Positions 40,437 through 48,673 of a DNA stretch of 64,000 bases are shown here, piece after piece. Origin of the DNA: Myxococcales bacterium (lineage in GTDB: Bacteria > Myxococcota_A > Polyangia > Palsa-1104 > JAEUJZ01). How positions within the stretch are numbered: the stretch's first letter is position 1; the number at the start of each line of letters is the position of its first letter. Made by a program: the position numbers and the translations under genes. The DNA is taken from assembly GCA_016794465.1 (NCBI GenBank), contig JAEUKA010000051.1, positions 46,409 to 110,408 of the forward strand. Reading direction: 5' to 3'. Under the pieces are notes generated by a model. That model was not told the origin of the DNA, searched no databases, and saw nothing but the letters and a program-made list of their open reading frames with translations.

Positions 40437-41978
40437 TCACTTACCTCCCTGCGCCGTGCTCTCGATCCAGACGGCGGTGCGGTTGCTCTCGATGAAGACC
40501 GCGCGGGCGACGCGCATGATGTCTTCTTTGCTGACCTTATCGATTCGTTCGACGCGCCGAAAGACCTCGCGCCAGTCGCCAAAGCGCTGCTGCGCCGTCG
40601 CCATCGAGATCGCCAGCGCCTGATTGCTGCTCAGGCTGTTGAGCAGCCGCATCTTCGCCCGCGCCCTTACCATCGTCAGCTCTTCCTCGGTAACCAGAGA
40701 GTTTTTCAGCCGCTCCAGCTCGTCGTGAATCGCGCTTCGGACCTGCTGCGGGGTATTGCCCTGCGACGGCATGGCGTAAAACGCGAACAGGTGCGGATAC
40801 TTGCGCCCCGGCAGTCCCGAGAAGCCGCCCGCCGCCGCCGCCAGCTTCTTGTCCCGAACCAGCGAGCGATACAGCCGCGCCGTTCGCCCCGTCGACATCA
40901 GGTCCGCGATCGCGTCATACACCGCGTCATCTTTGTCGAAGACATCCGGTCGGTGATAGCCCTCGGCGTACCACGGCTGTGACACCTCCCGCAGGATCAC
41001 CATGCGCTCGGCAAACTGCTTCGGCTCGACGGTGCTCAGCGGCGCCGGCTTCGGTCCTTTGGGCAGTCGACCAAAGTAGGCCTCCAGCACCGGCAGCGTC
41101 TCGGACGCTTTGACATCCCCGACGATCGCAATCGCCATATTGGCCGGCGTGTAATACGTCTCCCAAAACTTGAGAGCATCCGTCGCTGACCACGTATTCA
41201 AGTCCGACGGCCAGCCGACCACTGGACGCCCGTAAGGGTGCGCCGTGAACGCCGCCGCCAGCAGCTGTTCGAGCATCCGTCCGACGGGGCGGCTGTCGGT
41301 GCGCATCCGCCGCTCTTCGTTGACGACATCGCGCTCGGTATAGAACTCGCGCATGATCGGACGCTTGGCACGCTCGGACTCCAGATATGCCCAGAGCTCG
41401 AGACGGTTCGACGGCATCGAGTAGAAGTAGCCCGTCTCATCGGAGTTGGTGAACGCATTCAGTCCAACACCGCCACTGCGATCGACAATCTCTCCGAACT
41501 CGTTGGCCGCGACCTGCTTGGACGCTTCGGCGATGGCGTCGCGCCAAGCTTTCTCGAGCGACTCGACCTTCTTGGGATCACTGCCCTGCGGCTTGCGGCG
41601 CTCTGCGTCATACGACAGATAGGCCTTTTCGACCTTGTCAACCAGGCCTTTCTCGACGGCAAAATTCTTGGTGCCGATCTTGTCGGTGCCCTTAAAGGCC
41701 ATGTGCTCGAACATGTGGGCCAGGCCGGTCTGGCCCATCGCTTCCTGCGCACCGCCGACATCGACATGCGTGAAGTACGAAAAGACCGGAGCCTCGGGAC
41801 GCTCGACGATGATCACTGTCAAGCCGTTGCCCAGGGTCTTTACCGTCGTCCGCTTCTCGAAGCTGGCCAGGTCTTGGGCGTGCGCCACTTGTAGTCCCAG
41901 CACCGCCGTCGGCAGCACCGCAGGCAGCACGGGTGATAGGCCCACAAGCAGCGCGCCCAGAAGGAGATGTCGTCTCAT
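40437..41978 (-). CDS. M16 zinc metallopeptidase, catalytic subunit
   Basis: The 513-residue precursor has a signal peptide (MRRHLLLGALLVGL through AHAQ). It carries the inverted zinc motif His88-Met-Phe-Glu91-His92 in GLAHMFEHMAFKGT, so it should be an active pitrilysin/mitochondrial-processing-type peptidase. Both M16 lobes are present. The start at 41978 is supported by an AGGAGT ribosome site and by the signal peptide. It is the upstream member of a two-gene operon with the non-catalytic partner. A third, fused M16 homologue is encoded elsewhere in the window. Confidence 0.92.
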   Translation of the reverse strand: MRRHLLLGALLVGLSPVLPAVLPTAVLGLQVAHAQDLASFEKRTTVKTLGNGLTVIIVERPEAPVFSYFTHVDVGGAQEAMGQTGLAHMFEHMAFKGTDKIGTKNFAVEKGLVDKVEKAYLSYDAERRKPQGSDPKKVESLEKAWRDAIAEASKQVAANEFGEIVDRSGGVGLNAFTNSDETGYFYSMPSNRLELWAYLESERAKRPIMREFYTERDVVNEERRMRTDSRPVGRMLEQLLAAAFTAHPYGRPVVGWPSDLNTWSATDALKFWETYYTPANMAIAIVGDVKASETLPVLEAYFGRLPKGPKPAPLSTVEPKQFAERMVILREVSQPWYAEGYHRPDVFDKDDAVYDAIADLMSTGRTARLYRSLVRDKKLAAAAGGFSGLPGRKYPHLFAFYAMPSQGNTPQQVRSAIHDELERLKNSLVTEEELTMVRARAKMRLLNSLSSNQALAISMATAQQRFGDWREVFRRVERIDKVSKEDIMRVARAVFIESNRTAVWIESTAQGGK

Positions 41979-42089
41979 ACCGACTCCTGTTGAAGTTGCC
42001 ATCGCCCACCAGGGCCACCGAGACGGTAGCATCACCAAGCAGGCAGTCCGATTTTGGGCAGAATACGTCGCAATCTTTGCGAACAGAAC

Positions 42090-42126
42090 AAAAAGGAGCA
42101 GCCACGCCGCAAGATGGCTATGCTCC
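42090..42126 (-). terminator. Hairpin followed by a T-run on the minus strand
   Basis: GGAGCA-GCCA (42095-42104) can pair with TGGC-TA-TGCTCC (42115-42126), a strong stem with a two-base bulge and 10-base loop. On the minus strand the stem is followed by TTTTT, the form of an intrinsic terminator. It lies in the divergent gap about 110 bp upstream of the M16 pair. It could block transcription coming from antisense of the amidase gene, or attenuate the M16 transcript. The structure is visible; the role is inferred. Confidence 0.4.
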
Positions 42127-42197
42127 GCGTAGATGGCTACCCAATCTCCAGAACACGGGAGCTTGGCGATTGATTCCCAACTACGTAGGAGGCGCGT

Positions 42198-43772
42198 ATG
42201 AAGTCCCGGCTTACCCTGCTCTCGCTCTCGCTGCTCGCGGCTTGTGGAACGCTTGAACCGTCGCCGGCTGCCCCGGCCTTGGCTCCTGGCGAGTCTGCGG
42301 CCCCCAGTCAGGCTCCATCTGACATTGGACAGGCTGTCATTCGGGCGGCGCAGCAGTTTGCGGTTCCTCAGCCACTGCTCGCTGCCGTCGCTTATGCCCA
42401 AACGCGACTGTACTTTGTCCCAGGTGAAGAGGGCGAAGCCAGCGGCGGCGAGGCAACGTACGGTGTCATGGCACTGCGGGGCGAGCGGCTCCAGCTCGGT
42501 GCCCAGCTAGCGGGTGTGTCCGTCGAGTCCGCCCAGCAAGAGGTGCTCGCCAACATCCTGGCTGGTGCGGCGCTGCTCAGACACTATGCCGACGAGGCGA
42601 AGATCGATCGCAGCGACCTGGCAGCGTGGGCCGAGCCGATTGCACGTTTTTCGGGGATTGGCTCGACGGATGCGCAGGCGTACTTCATCCACAACGCGGT
42701 CTACAAGACGCTGCGCGAGGGCCTGCCGCCCGAGGTAGCGATGACGCACGGCCTGCCGAGTGCGCCGCACACCGATCTGGTTCCGAACTTCGCGCCGATC
42801 GTCGAGTCAGACCTGCCATTTGCGGGCGCTCGCTACTCCGGCTCGGTGTGGAAGCCGGCGCCGTCGTCGAACTACACCACCGGTCGCTCGGCGGCGATTG
42901 ATCTGCTGGTGATTCACACCTGCGCGGGCGGCTACTCGGGCTGCGTCGGCTGGCTGACGACACCGTATCCGACGAATCCATACAAGACCTCGGCGCACTA
43001 TGTCGTCAACGAAAGCGGCAGCGAGATCGCCGCGCTCGTCGATGAGAACAACACCGCGCACCACGTCGGCGCCTCGTGGGAAGGCCGGCCCACCAATCCG
43101 CGCTCCGTCGGCATCGAGCATGGCGGCTTCTCGTACCAGGGCACCAACAAGTGGACCGAGGGCCAGATTTCCGCGTCGGCCAAGCTGTCGTGCGACATCG
43201 TCAAGCGCAACCTTATCCCGCGCGATCGCAACCACATCATCGGCCACTACCAACCGGACCCGGTCAACCGCGCCAGCGACCCCGGCACCAGCTTTCCGTG
43301 GGCCGACTACATGAACCGCATCAGCAGCTGCGTCGGCGGCAGCAGCAGCACTGCGATCATCGTCGACAGCAACCAGGACAACAACGGCGCAAACGCCAAG
43401 ATCGAGACACCGAGCACCAACTGGAAGTCGTCGACGAACGTCAGCGGCTACTACGGCTCGGGCTATTACGTGGCACCGACCGACGCTGTCTCTGATTCGG
43501 CGTACTTCAAGTTCTACCTACCTGCCGCCGCCACCCGTGAGGTCTTCGCCTGGTGGACCGCCGCCTCGGACCGCAGCACCGCGACGCCGTTTGTGATCTT
43601 CAACGCCAGTGGCACCAATCTTGGCACTGTCAAGAAAAATCAGCAGGCCAACGGCAGTCAGTGGGTTTCTCTCGGGAAATTCAACTTCACCACCGGCTGG
43701 AATCAGGTCGCGGTGTCGCGCTGGGCGGCTGCTGGCTCAGTGGTTGTCGCCGACGCCATCAAGGTGGAGTAA
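42198..43772 (+). CDS. N-acetylmuramoyl-L-alanine amidase lipoprotein (PGRP/amidase_2) with golvesin-like C-terminal domain
   Basis: The enzyme would cleave the amide bond between MurNAc and L-Ala in peptidoglycan. The 524-residue precursor has a lipoprotein signal (LLAACG). A helical domain follows (about residues 38-185) that resembles a lytic-transglycosylase fold but has AQT where the catalytic Glu would be. The amidase_2 domain (about 230-375) has zinc ligands expected at VIHT, IIGHY and DPGTSFPW. The golvesin/Xly-type sugar-binding-like domain (about 385-524) has GYYGSGYY, FAWWTAASDR and VVADAIKVE. A GGAGG site precedes the ATG. The TolB-like gene follows closely. Confidence 0.85.
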   Translation: MKSRLTLLSLSLLAACGTLEPSPAAPALAPGESAAPSQAPSDIGQAVIRAAQQFAVPQPLLAAVAYAQTRLYFVPGEEGEASGGEATYGVMALRGERLQLGAQLAGVSVESAQQEVLANILAGAALLRHYADEAKIDRSDLAAWAEPIARFSGIGSTDAQAYFIHNAVYKTLREGLPPEVAMTHGLPSAPHTDLVPNFAPIVESDLPFAGARYSGSVWKPAPSSNYTTGRSAAIDLLVIHTCAGGYSGCVGWLTTPYPTNPYKTSAHYVVNESGSEIAALVDENNTAHHVGASWEGRPTNPRSVGIEHGGFSYQGTNKWTEGQISASAKLSCDIVKRNLIPRDRNHIIGHYQPDPVNRASDPGTSFPWADYMNRISSCVGGSSSTAIIVDSNQDNNGANAKIETPSTNWKSSTNVSGYYGSGYYVAPTDAVSDSAYFKFYLPAAATREVFAWWTAASDRSTATPFVIFNASGTNLGTVKKNQQANGSQWVSLGKFNFTTGWNQVAVSRWAAAGSVVVADAIKVE

Positions 43773-43777
43773 GTCGC

Positions 43778-44794
43778 TTGAGCCTTCTGCCGCTCGCCCT
43801 GACGACGGCCTTGGCACTGTCGTTCATCTCGGAACGCGATGGCAACCGCGAGGTGTACATCATCAACCGGGATGGCAGTGGCGAGCGGCGGCTCACGCAC
43901 AGCGACGATGAAGACTACAACGGACCGACCACTCCTGACGGACGCAGCCTGCTCATCACGTCGGTAAGCGAGTCAGCCAAAGGCAAAGAGCAGCGCTTTG
44001 TGCTCTATCCGCTCGTCGGTGGCCAGGCTCGACCGATCGGGCCGGTGCGATCGCTGCTGCGTGGACCGAGCTTTTCCCCTGACGGACGGTTCCTGTTTTT
44101 TGAAGCCTCTTCGACGGGACTGCGTGAAGTTTATCGTCTGCAGCTCGATGGACAGAAGCTGACCCAGCTGACCCGCAACCGCGAAGGCAACTTTCAGCCG
44201 CGTCCGTCGCCAAGTGGAGATCGGGTGGTGTTCGTCTCGAGTCGCGATCAGGTCGCTGAGCTGTATCTGACGAGCAGCAGCGGCGGGCCAGCGAAGCGCC
44301 TGACCCAGACCGAGCGAGACGAGTGGCAGCCGCAGTGGTCACCCGACGGAAAATCGCTGCTGTTCGGCAGTGATCGCGAGGGCGCAGATCGACTGTATCT
44401 GCAGGCGGTAGACGGTGGCAGTGCGCGACGACTCACCAGCGAGGCACGCGATCCTTTCACCAGCGAAGAGTCGGCCAGCTTTTCTCCCGACGGCAAGTGG
44501 ATCGTGTATGTCCACCGCCAGCGCGATCGCAAGGACAAGCTCTGTCTCGTCGAGCTTTCGTCGCAGAAGCGCACCACCCTGTTCGAGAGCAAGAGCGACC
44601 ACGCCACCGAGCCGACTTTTTCCCCCGACGGCAGACAGCTTGCCTTCACCCTTGGTCTGGGGACCAGCAGCCAGGTTTACGTGGTCGATCTCGACGGAAA
44701 AAATCCCCGGCGAGTGACGACGAGCAAGGGCCCGAACTGGCATCCACTGTGGCTGCTACCGACGGGAGCTAGTACGAAGCGGAGATCGCCGTAA
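43778..44794 (+). CDS. TolB-like beta-propeller protein
   Basis: The 338-residue protein has a short signal-peptide-like start and then about six propeller blades with the SPDG turn (SFSPDGRFLFF, PSPSGDRVVFV, WSPDGKSLLF, SFSPDGKWIVY, TFSPDGRQLAF), as in TolB and related periplasmic WD40-like proteins. I propose a TTG start at 43778, six bases after the amidase stop, with AAGGTGGAG upstream; longer frames run back into the amidase gene and lack similarity. Coupling to a cell-wall amidase suggests a peptidoglycan-related role. The last 26 bp overlap the convergent lipoprotein gene. Confidence 0.75.
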   Translation: MSLLPLALTTALALSFISERDGNREVYIINRDGSGERRLTHSDDEDYNGPTTPDGRSLLITSVSESAKGKEQRFVLYPLVGGQARPIGPVRSLLRGPSFSPDGRFLFFEASSTGLREVYRLQLDGQKLTQLTRNREGNFQPRPSPSGDRVVFVSSRDQVAELYLTSSSGGPAKRLTQTERDEWQPQWSPDGKSLLFGSDREGADRLYLQAVDGGSARRLTSEARDPFTSEESASFSPDGKWIVYVHRQRDRKDKLCLVELSSQKRTTLFESKSDHATEPTFSPDGRQLAFTLGLGTSSQVYVVDLDGKNPRRVTTSKGPNWHPLWLLPTGASTKRRSP

Positions 44795-45851
44795 ATCCGA
44801 TCCCGACCGACATGGCGTTGTACTTTTTGCCACCAGCGACGGGCTTCCACTGACCGGTGCCGTCAAGAACCTCGACATCTGGGGCCAGTACACCACCGAC
44901 GGGAGAATTCACGACCTCTTCGGGCAGGATGACGCAGGTGGCCGGGCTGGTCCGACAGCAGCGCGTCGCGGTCATGCACTTGGTGACGCTCACCGCATCG
45001 GTGGTGCTCTCGAACAGGCCGATGATCGTCTTGCTCGTCGCTGAGAACGGGTCGTTGTGAATCAGCTGCGTCAGCTGATCGGCAATCGCTGGCACCAGCT
45101 TGTCGTCGATGTCTTTCTTGGCGACGGCCCCGTGGAGCGCACCGCTCGTCAGCTGCCAGAACGGCCCGGCCATCTGCAGGCCAGCCTCGACGTGGACCCC
45201 GCGCAGCGGCAGCTTCAGCACACTCCTACCCAGGGAAATCTGCAGCTCAAACTGCGACTCGGTATCGGGCTTGAGGTTGCGCGACTCGACCGACTTGAGC
45301 TGCGTCGCAGCGAGCACCGCGCTAAGCGGACTTCCCGTCGCTGAAACCGGCGTAAAGCGGTCGGTGCCATCGAACTTGGGACGCGATCCCTGCTTGCCCT
45401 GATTGAGCGACACCCCCACACACGCCGAGGTATCGACCGCCGCACTCGTCACCGACAGGAGGTTGATGATCAGGCCATTTTGCACCGCATCGTCGATGGT
45501 GGTCTGGATGTCCAGTCCCGCCAGCGCCACCGTCGAGATGATATTCTTGAGCTGGTTTTCCTGCCGCCCATCCCCGTCGAGGTCGTACACGTAGGTCTTG
45601 CTCCCCGACACCCCGGGCAGCAGCAGCTTGTTCATCACCAGCTGATAGGTCGTGCCCGGCGCATCCTCGCCTCGACAGGTAAACGACCGCGCCAGATCGC
45701 TCACCGTCGCCAGGTCACCCGGTCGGCCCGTCAGGTCCGGCGGGCTCGGGATGTCGGGCAGTACGCCCAGGTCCAGCAAGTCGAGGTTCCCCGGTTGGCT
45801 ACAAGCAGCGACGGTAAGAAAAGCAAAGCTGAGCACGAATCGACCAAGCAT
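44769..45851 (-). CDS. Lipoprotein of unknown function
   Basis: The 360-residue precursor has a lipoprotein signal ending VAAC, with a GGGAGG ribosome site before the ATG. After a Pro/Asp/Leu-rich spacer, the mature part starts at SFTCRGEDAPGTTYQLVMNKLLLP. It has an Asp-rich loop (YDLDGDGRQENQ) that may bind calcium, several beta/alpha stretches, and a Cys-rich segment near residue 300 (KCMTATRCCRTSPATC). I do not recognise the family. It lies downstream of the Ser/Thr kinase gene on the same strand, separated by 67 bp. Confidence 0.62.
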   Translation of the reverse strand: MLGRFVLSFAFLTVAACSQPGNLDLLDLGVLPDIPSPPDLTGRPGDLATVSDLARSFTCRGEDAPGTTYQLVMNKLLLPGVSGSKTYVYDLDGDGRQENQLKNIISTVALAGLDIQTTIDDAVQNGLIINLLSVTSAAVDTSACVGVSLNQGKQGSRPKFDGTDRFTPVSATGSPLSAVLAATQLKSVESRNLKPDTESQFELQISLGRSVLKLPLRGVHVEAGLQMAGPFWQLTSGALHGAVAKKDIDDKLVPAIADQLTQLIHNDPFSATSKTIIGLFESTTDAVSVTKCMTATRCCRTSPATCVILPEEVVNSPVGGVLAPDVEVLDGTGQWKPVAGGKKYNAMSVGIGFTAISASY

Positions 45852-45918
45852 GGCGGCCTCCCTAGCGAAAGAAAGCCGGACCATTGCATAAGCGCCAAAC
45901 GGCAAGCAAGCGGGGCTC

Positions 45919-47280
45919 CTAGCGCTCGATCGGAATCTCAACCACATCCGGCGGCGCGGGCTTGACCGCCTTGGTCGCTGGAGCGCGCTTGATCACCGCA
46001 GCGGGTGACCGACGGACCGGCAGCGCGGCATCGAATGGCGGCGTCGAAAGGTCTAACTCAGGCAGCAAGTCTCGTCGCTCAGTCAGATCCACGGGCCCTG
46101 CCGCATCTACTTGTGCCGCCTCGATTGCGGACGCGGCGTCGGACGGACCAGCCGGGGCAACTGGCCGTGAATCGACGGAAATCAGGGTCCACAGCGACAG
46201 CCCGACCGCCAGCAGAGCGGCGATTCCAAGGAACAGCACCTTCCGACGAGAATCAGACGAAGCACCAGCACCAGCCTGCGGACCTAGCGCGGCAAGCGCG
46301 AAATACAGCTCCGCTCCGTCGGTGTAGCGAGCTTGCGGGTCACGACGCAGGCAGCGATCGACCACTTCCGCGAGACGATCGGCAAGACCTCCGTCGGGAA
46401 GCAGCGGTCGCAGCGGGGGCGCCGAGTGAAGTCGCACCGCCACCGACAGTCGCGCCAGATCCGGCTCCAAAAACGGCGGCTTGCCGACGAGAAGCTCGAA
46501 CAGCAGCGCCCCCAGCGAGTAGACATCACTGCGTGCCGTCGCAGCTTCCCCGGCAAAGATCTCGGGCGCCATGTAGCGCGGCGTCCCAATCAGCGCCCCG
46601 GTCTTGGTCAGCGACAGCGGGGCCAGTGGCGGATCTGCTACCGCTGCTGACGCTGGACCCGTCGGTAGAGCCGATTTCTCGACCACAGCCGGGGCCGACA
46701 GCGTCACATCCACCGTCGGTGAATCGGGCTCCGTCGAGCGCTTGGCCGCTGGCTCCGGGGTCAGCGTCGCCTCGTCTCCACTCACCGGACTCACCGAGTC
46801 TTGGGAAGGCAGCAGCTTGGCCAGCCCGAAGTCGAGCAGCTTGGCCTCACCACCGTCGGCCAGAATCGCGTTGGCAGGCTTCACATCGCGATGCAGGACG
46901 CCGCTCAGATGTGCCGCTCTCAGCCCCGCCGAAAGACCGAGTCCAATCTTTAGCGCTTGATCGACGGAAACCGGCTTGACCAGCTCGGCCAGGCTCTGCC
47001 CGCGCACAAACTCCGAGACAAGATAGGGCCGACCGGCGTGCTCACCGACGCGATAGACGCTGACCACATTGGGATGGGTCAGTCGGGCAATCGCGCGCGC
47101 TTCGACGAGAAAGCGCTCTCGAATGGCCGAGCTTGGCTCAGCGGCGATGAACTTGATGGCGACGGGCCGATCGAGCAGCGTGTCATGCGCCAGATAGACC
47201 TGCCCCATCGCGCCACGCCCGAGCAGCCGGACGATCCGGTACTCGGCAACCTCAGTCGGTGGAGAAAATGCAGCACGCAT
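45919..47280 (-). CDS. Hanks-type Ser/Thr protein kinase with extended activation loop
   Basis: The 453-residue membrane kinase phosphorylates Ser/Thr on proteins. The N-terminal catalytic domain has the glycine loop GRGAMGQVYL, Lys43 (AIKF), Glu60, HRD with Asp132 (LHRDVKPANAIL), DFG with Asp150 and APE at 238-240. The stretch from DFG to APE is about 90 residues, versus roughly 25-30 in typical kinases, because of a Ser/Thr/Pro-rich insert rich in possible phosphosites. One membrane span (about residues 349-370) is followed by a Pro/Ala-rich extracytoplasmic tail with no sensor domain. The FHA protein in this window is a possible reader, but this is speculation. Confidence 0.9.
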   Translation of the reverse strand: MRAAFSPPTEVAEYRIVRLLGRGAMGQVYLAHDTLLDRPVAIKFIAAEPSSAIRERFLVEARAIARLTHPNVVSVYRVGEHAGRPYLVSEFVRGQSLAELVKPVSVDQALKIGLGLSAGLRAAHLSGVLHRDVKPANAILADGGEAKLLDFGLAKLLPSQDSVSPVSGDEATLTPEPAAKRSTEPDSPTVDVTLSAPAVVEKSALPTGPASAAVADPPLAPLSLTKTGALIGTPRYMAPEIFAGEAATARSDVYSLGALLFELLVGKPPFLEPDLARLSVAVRLHSAPPLRPLLPDGGLADRLAEVVDRCLRRDPQARYTDGAELYFALAALGPQAGAGASSDSRRKVLFLGIAALLAVGLSLWTLISVDSRPVAPAGPSDAASAIEAAQVDAAGPVDLTERRDLLPELDLSTPPFDAALPVRRSPAAVIKRAPATKAVKPAPPDVVEIPIER

Positions 47281-47385
47281 GGCTCAGCGAGGCGGTGATG
47301 GTAGCGCGGTCGGTCCGTTGTCCACAGGTCGCAGCGGTCATGGTGAGGATTGACAGGTCGGCAGATCGCGAATCTAAATGTGCGC

Positions 47386-48636
47386 ATGCTTCGCGATACT
47401 CTCCGCCGCGTCGACCCTGAGATTTTCTCTCTCCTCGAACAAGAAGACCAGCGCCAGCGAGACAAGATTCGCCTCATCCCGAGTGAAAACTACACCTCGG
47501 CGGCGGTGCTCGAAGCGCTCAGCTCGGCCCTGTCGAACAAGTACAGCGAAGGCTATCCGGGCCGTCGCTACTACGAGGGTCAGCAGCTCATCGACCAAGT
47601 CGAGCAGCTGTGCATCGCCCGAGCCAAAGCACTATTCGGCGCCGAGCACGCCAACGTCCAGCCCTACTCCGGCTCCCCGGCCAACCTCGCGGTCTATCTG
47701 GCGTTCTGCAAGCCCGGCGACACCATCATGGGCCTTGGACTGCCGGCGGGCGGACACCTTACCCACGGCTGGAACGTCAGCATCAGTGGCAAGTACTTTG
47801 CGTCGGTGCCGTACGGCGTTCGCAAGGACACCGGGCGCGTCGACCTAAACGAAGTCGCCGAGCTGGCCCGCAAGCACCGGCCCAAGGTCCTGTTCTGCGG
47901 CGGCACGGCGGTTTCGCGCACCATCGACTTTCCCGGCTTTGCCCAGATTGCCAAAGAGGTCGGCGCGATCCTGGTGGCCGACATTGCCCACATCAGCGGA
48001 CTTGTCGCAGGAGGTGCGCACCCCTCGCCGGTTGGCCATGCCGAGGTGGTGACTTCCACGACCCACAAGACGCTGCGCGGCCCGCGTGGCGGCATGATCC
48101 TGTGTAACGCGGCGCATGCCCAAGCGCTCGATCGGGCGGTGTTTCCGGGGCTGCAGGGCGGTCCGCACAACGCCACGGTGGCGGCGCTGGCGGTGGCGCT
48201 CAAGGAAGCCCAGACCGAGGACTTCCGTCGCTACGCCCACCAGATCGTGATCAATGCCAAGGCCCTGGCCGACGCGCTGCTGGCACGCGGCTACGAGCTT
48301 GTCTCGGGCGGCACCGACAACCACCTGATCCTGATCGATCTCACCAATAAGGGGCTGCCGGGCAAGCGGGCGGCGCAGGCGCTGGACCGCGCTGGGATCG
48401 AGACCAACTACAACAGCATCCCGTTCGATCCGCGCAAGCCGTTTGATCCCTCGGGGCTGCGGATTGGTACGCCGGCCATCACGTCGCGCGGAATGCTCGA
48501 GAGCGACATGGAACAAGTGGCGACCTGGCTGGATCGCGCCATCGAGGCCGAAAAAGCCGGCGACAGCCAGACCTTGTCCAAAACGGCCGGCGAGGTGCGC
48601 GAGTTCTTGCTCCGCTTCCCGGCGCCCGGCCTGTAA
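47386..48636 (+). CDS. glyA: Serine hydroxymethyltransferase
   Basis: GlyA interconverts serine and glycine with tetrahydrofolate and PLP, supplying one-carbon units in the cytosol. The 416-residue protein matches the family throughout: RLIPSENYTS, NKYSEGYPGRRYYEG, VQPYSGSPANLAVY, ADIAHISGLVAGG, the PLP-lysine motif TSTTHKTLRGPRGG, and GTDNHLILIDL. I chose the ATG at 47386, which gives the normal N-terminus; a GTG and a TTG lie slightly upstream. It is divergent from the kinase. The next gene starts 37 bp downstream. Confidence 0.96.
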   Translation: MLRDTLRRVDPEIFSLLEQEDQRQRDKIRLIPSENYTSAAVLEALSSALSNKYSEGYPGRRYYEGQQLIDQVEQLCIARAKALFGAEHANVQPYSGSPANLAVYLAFCKPGDTIMGLGLPAGGHLTHGWNVSISGKYFASVPYGVRKDTGRVDLNEVAELARKHRPKVLFCGGTAVSRTIDFPGFAQIAKEVGAILVADIAHISGLVAGGAHPSPVGHAEVVTSTTHKTLRGPRGGMILCNAAHAQALDRAVFPGLQGGPHNATVAALAVALKEAQTEDFRRYAHQIVINAKALADALLARGYELVSGGTDNHLILIDLTNKGLPGKRAAQALDRAGIETNYNSIPFDPRKPFDPSGLRIGTPAITSRGMLESDMEQVATWLDRAIEAEKAGDSQTLSKTAGEVREFLLRFPAPGL

Positions 48637-48673
48637 CTTCCGCCAAAGCAACCGGTCGCGAAAGCAACTTGTG

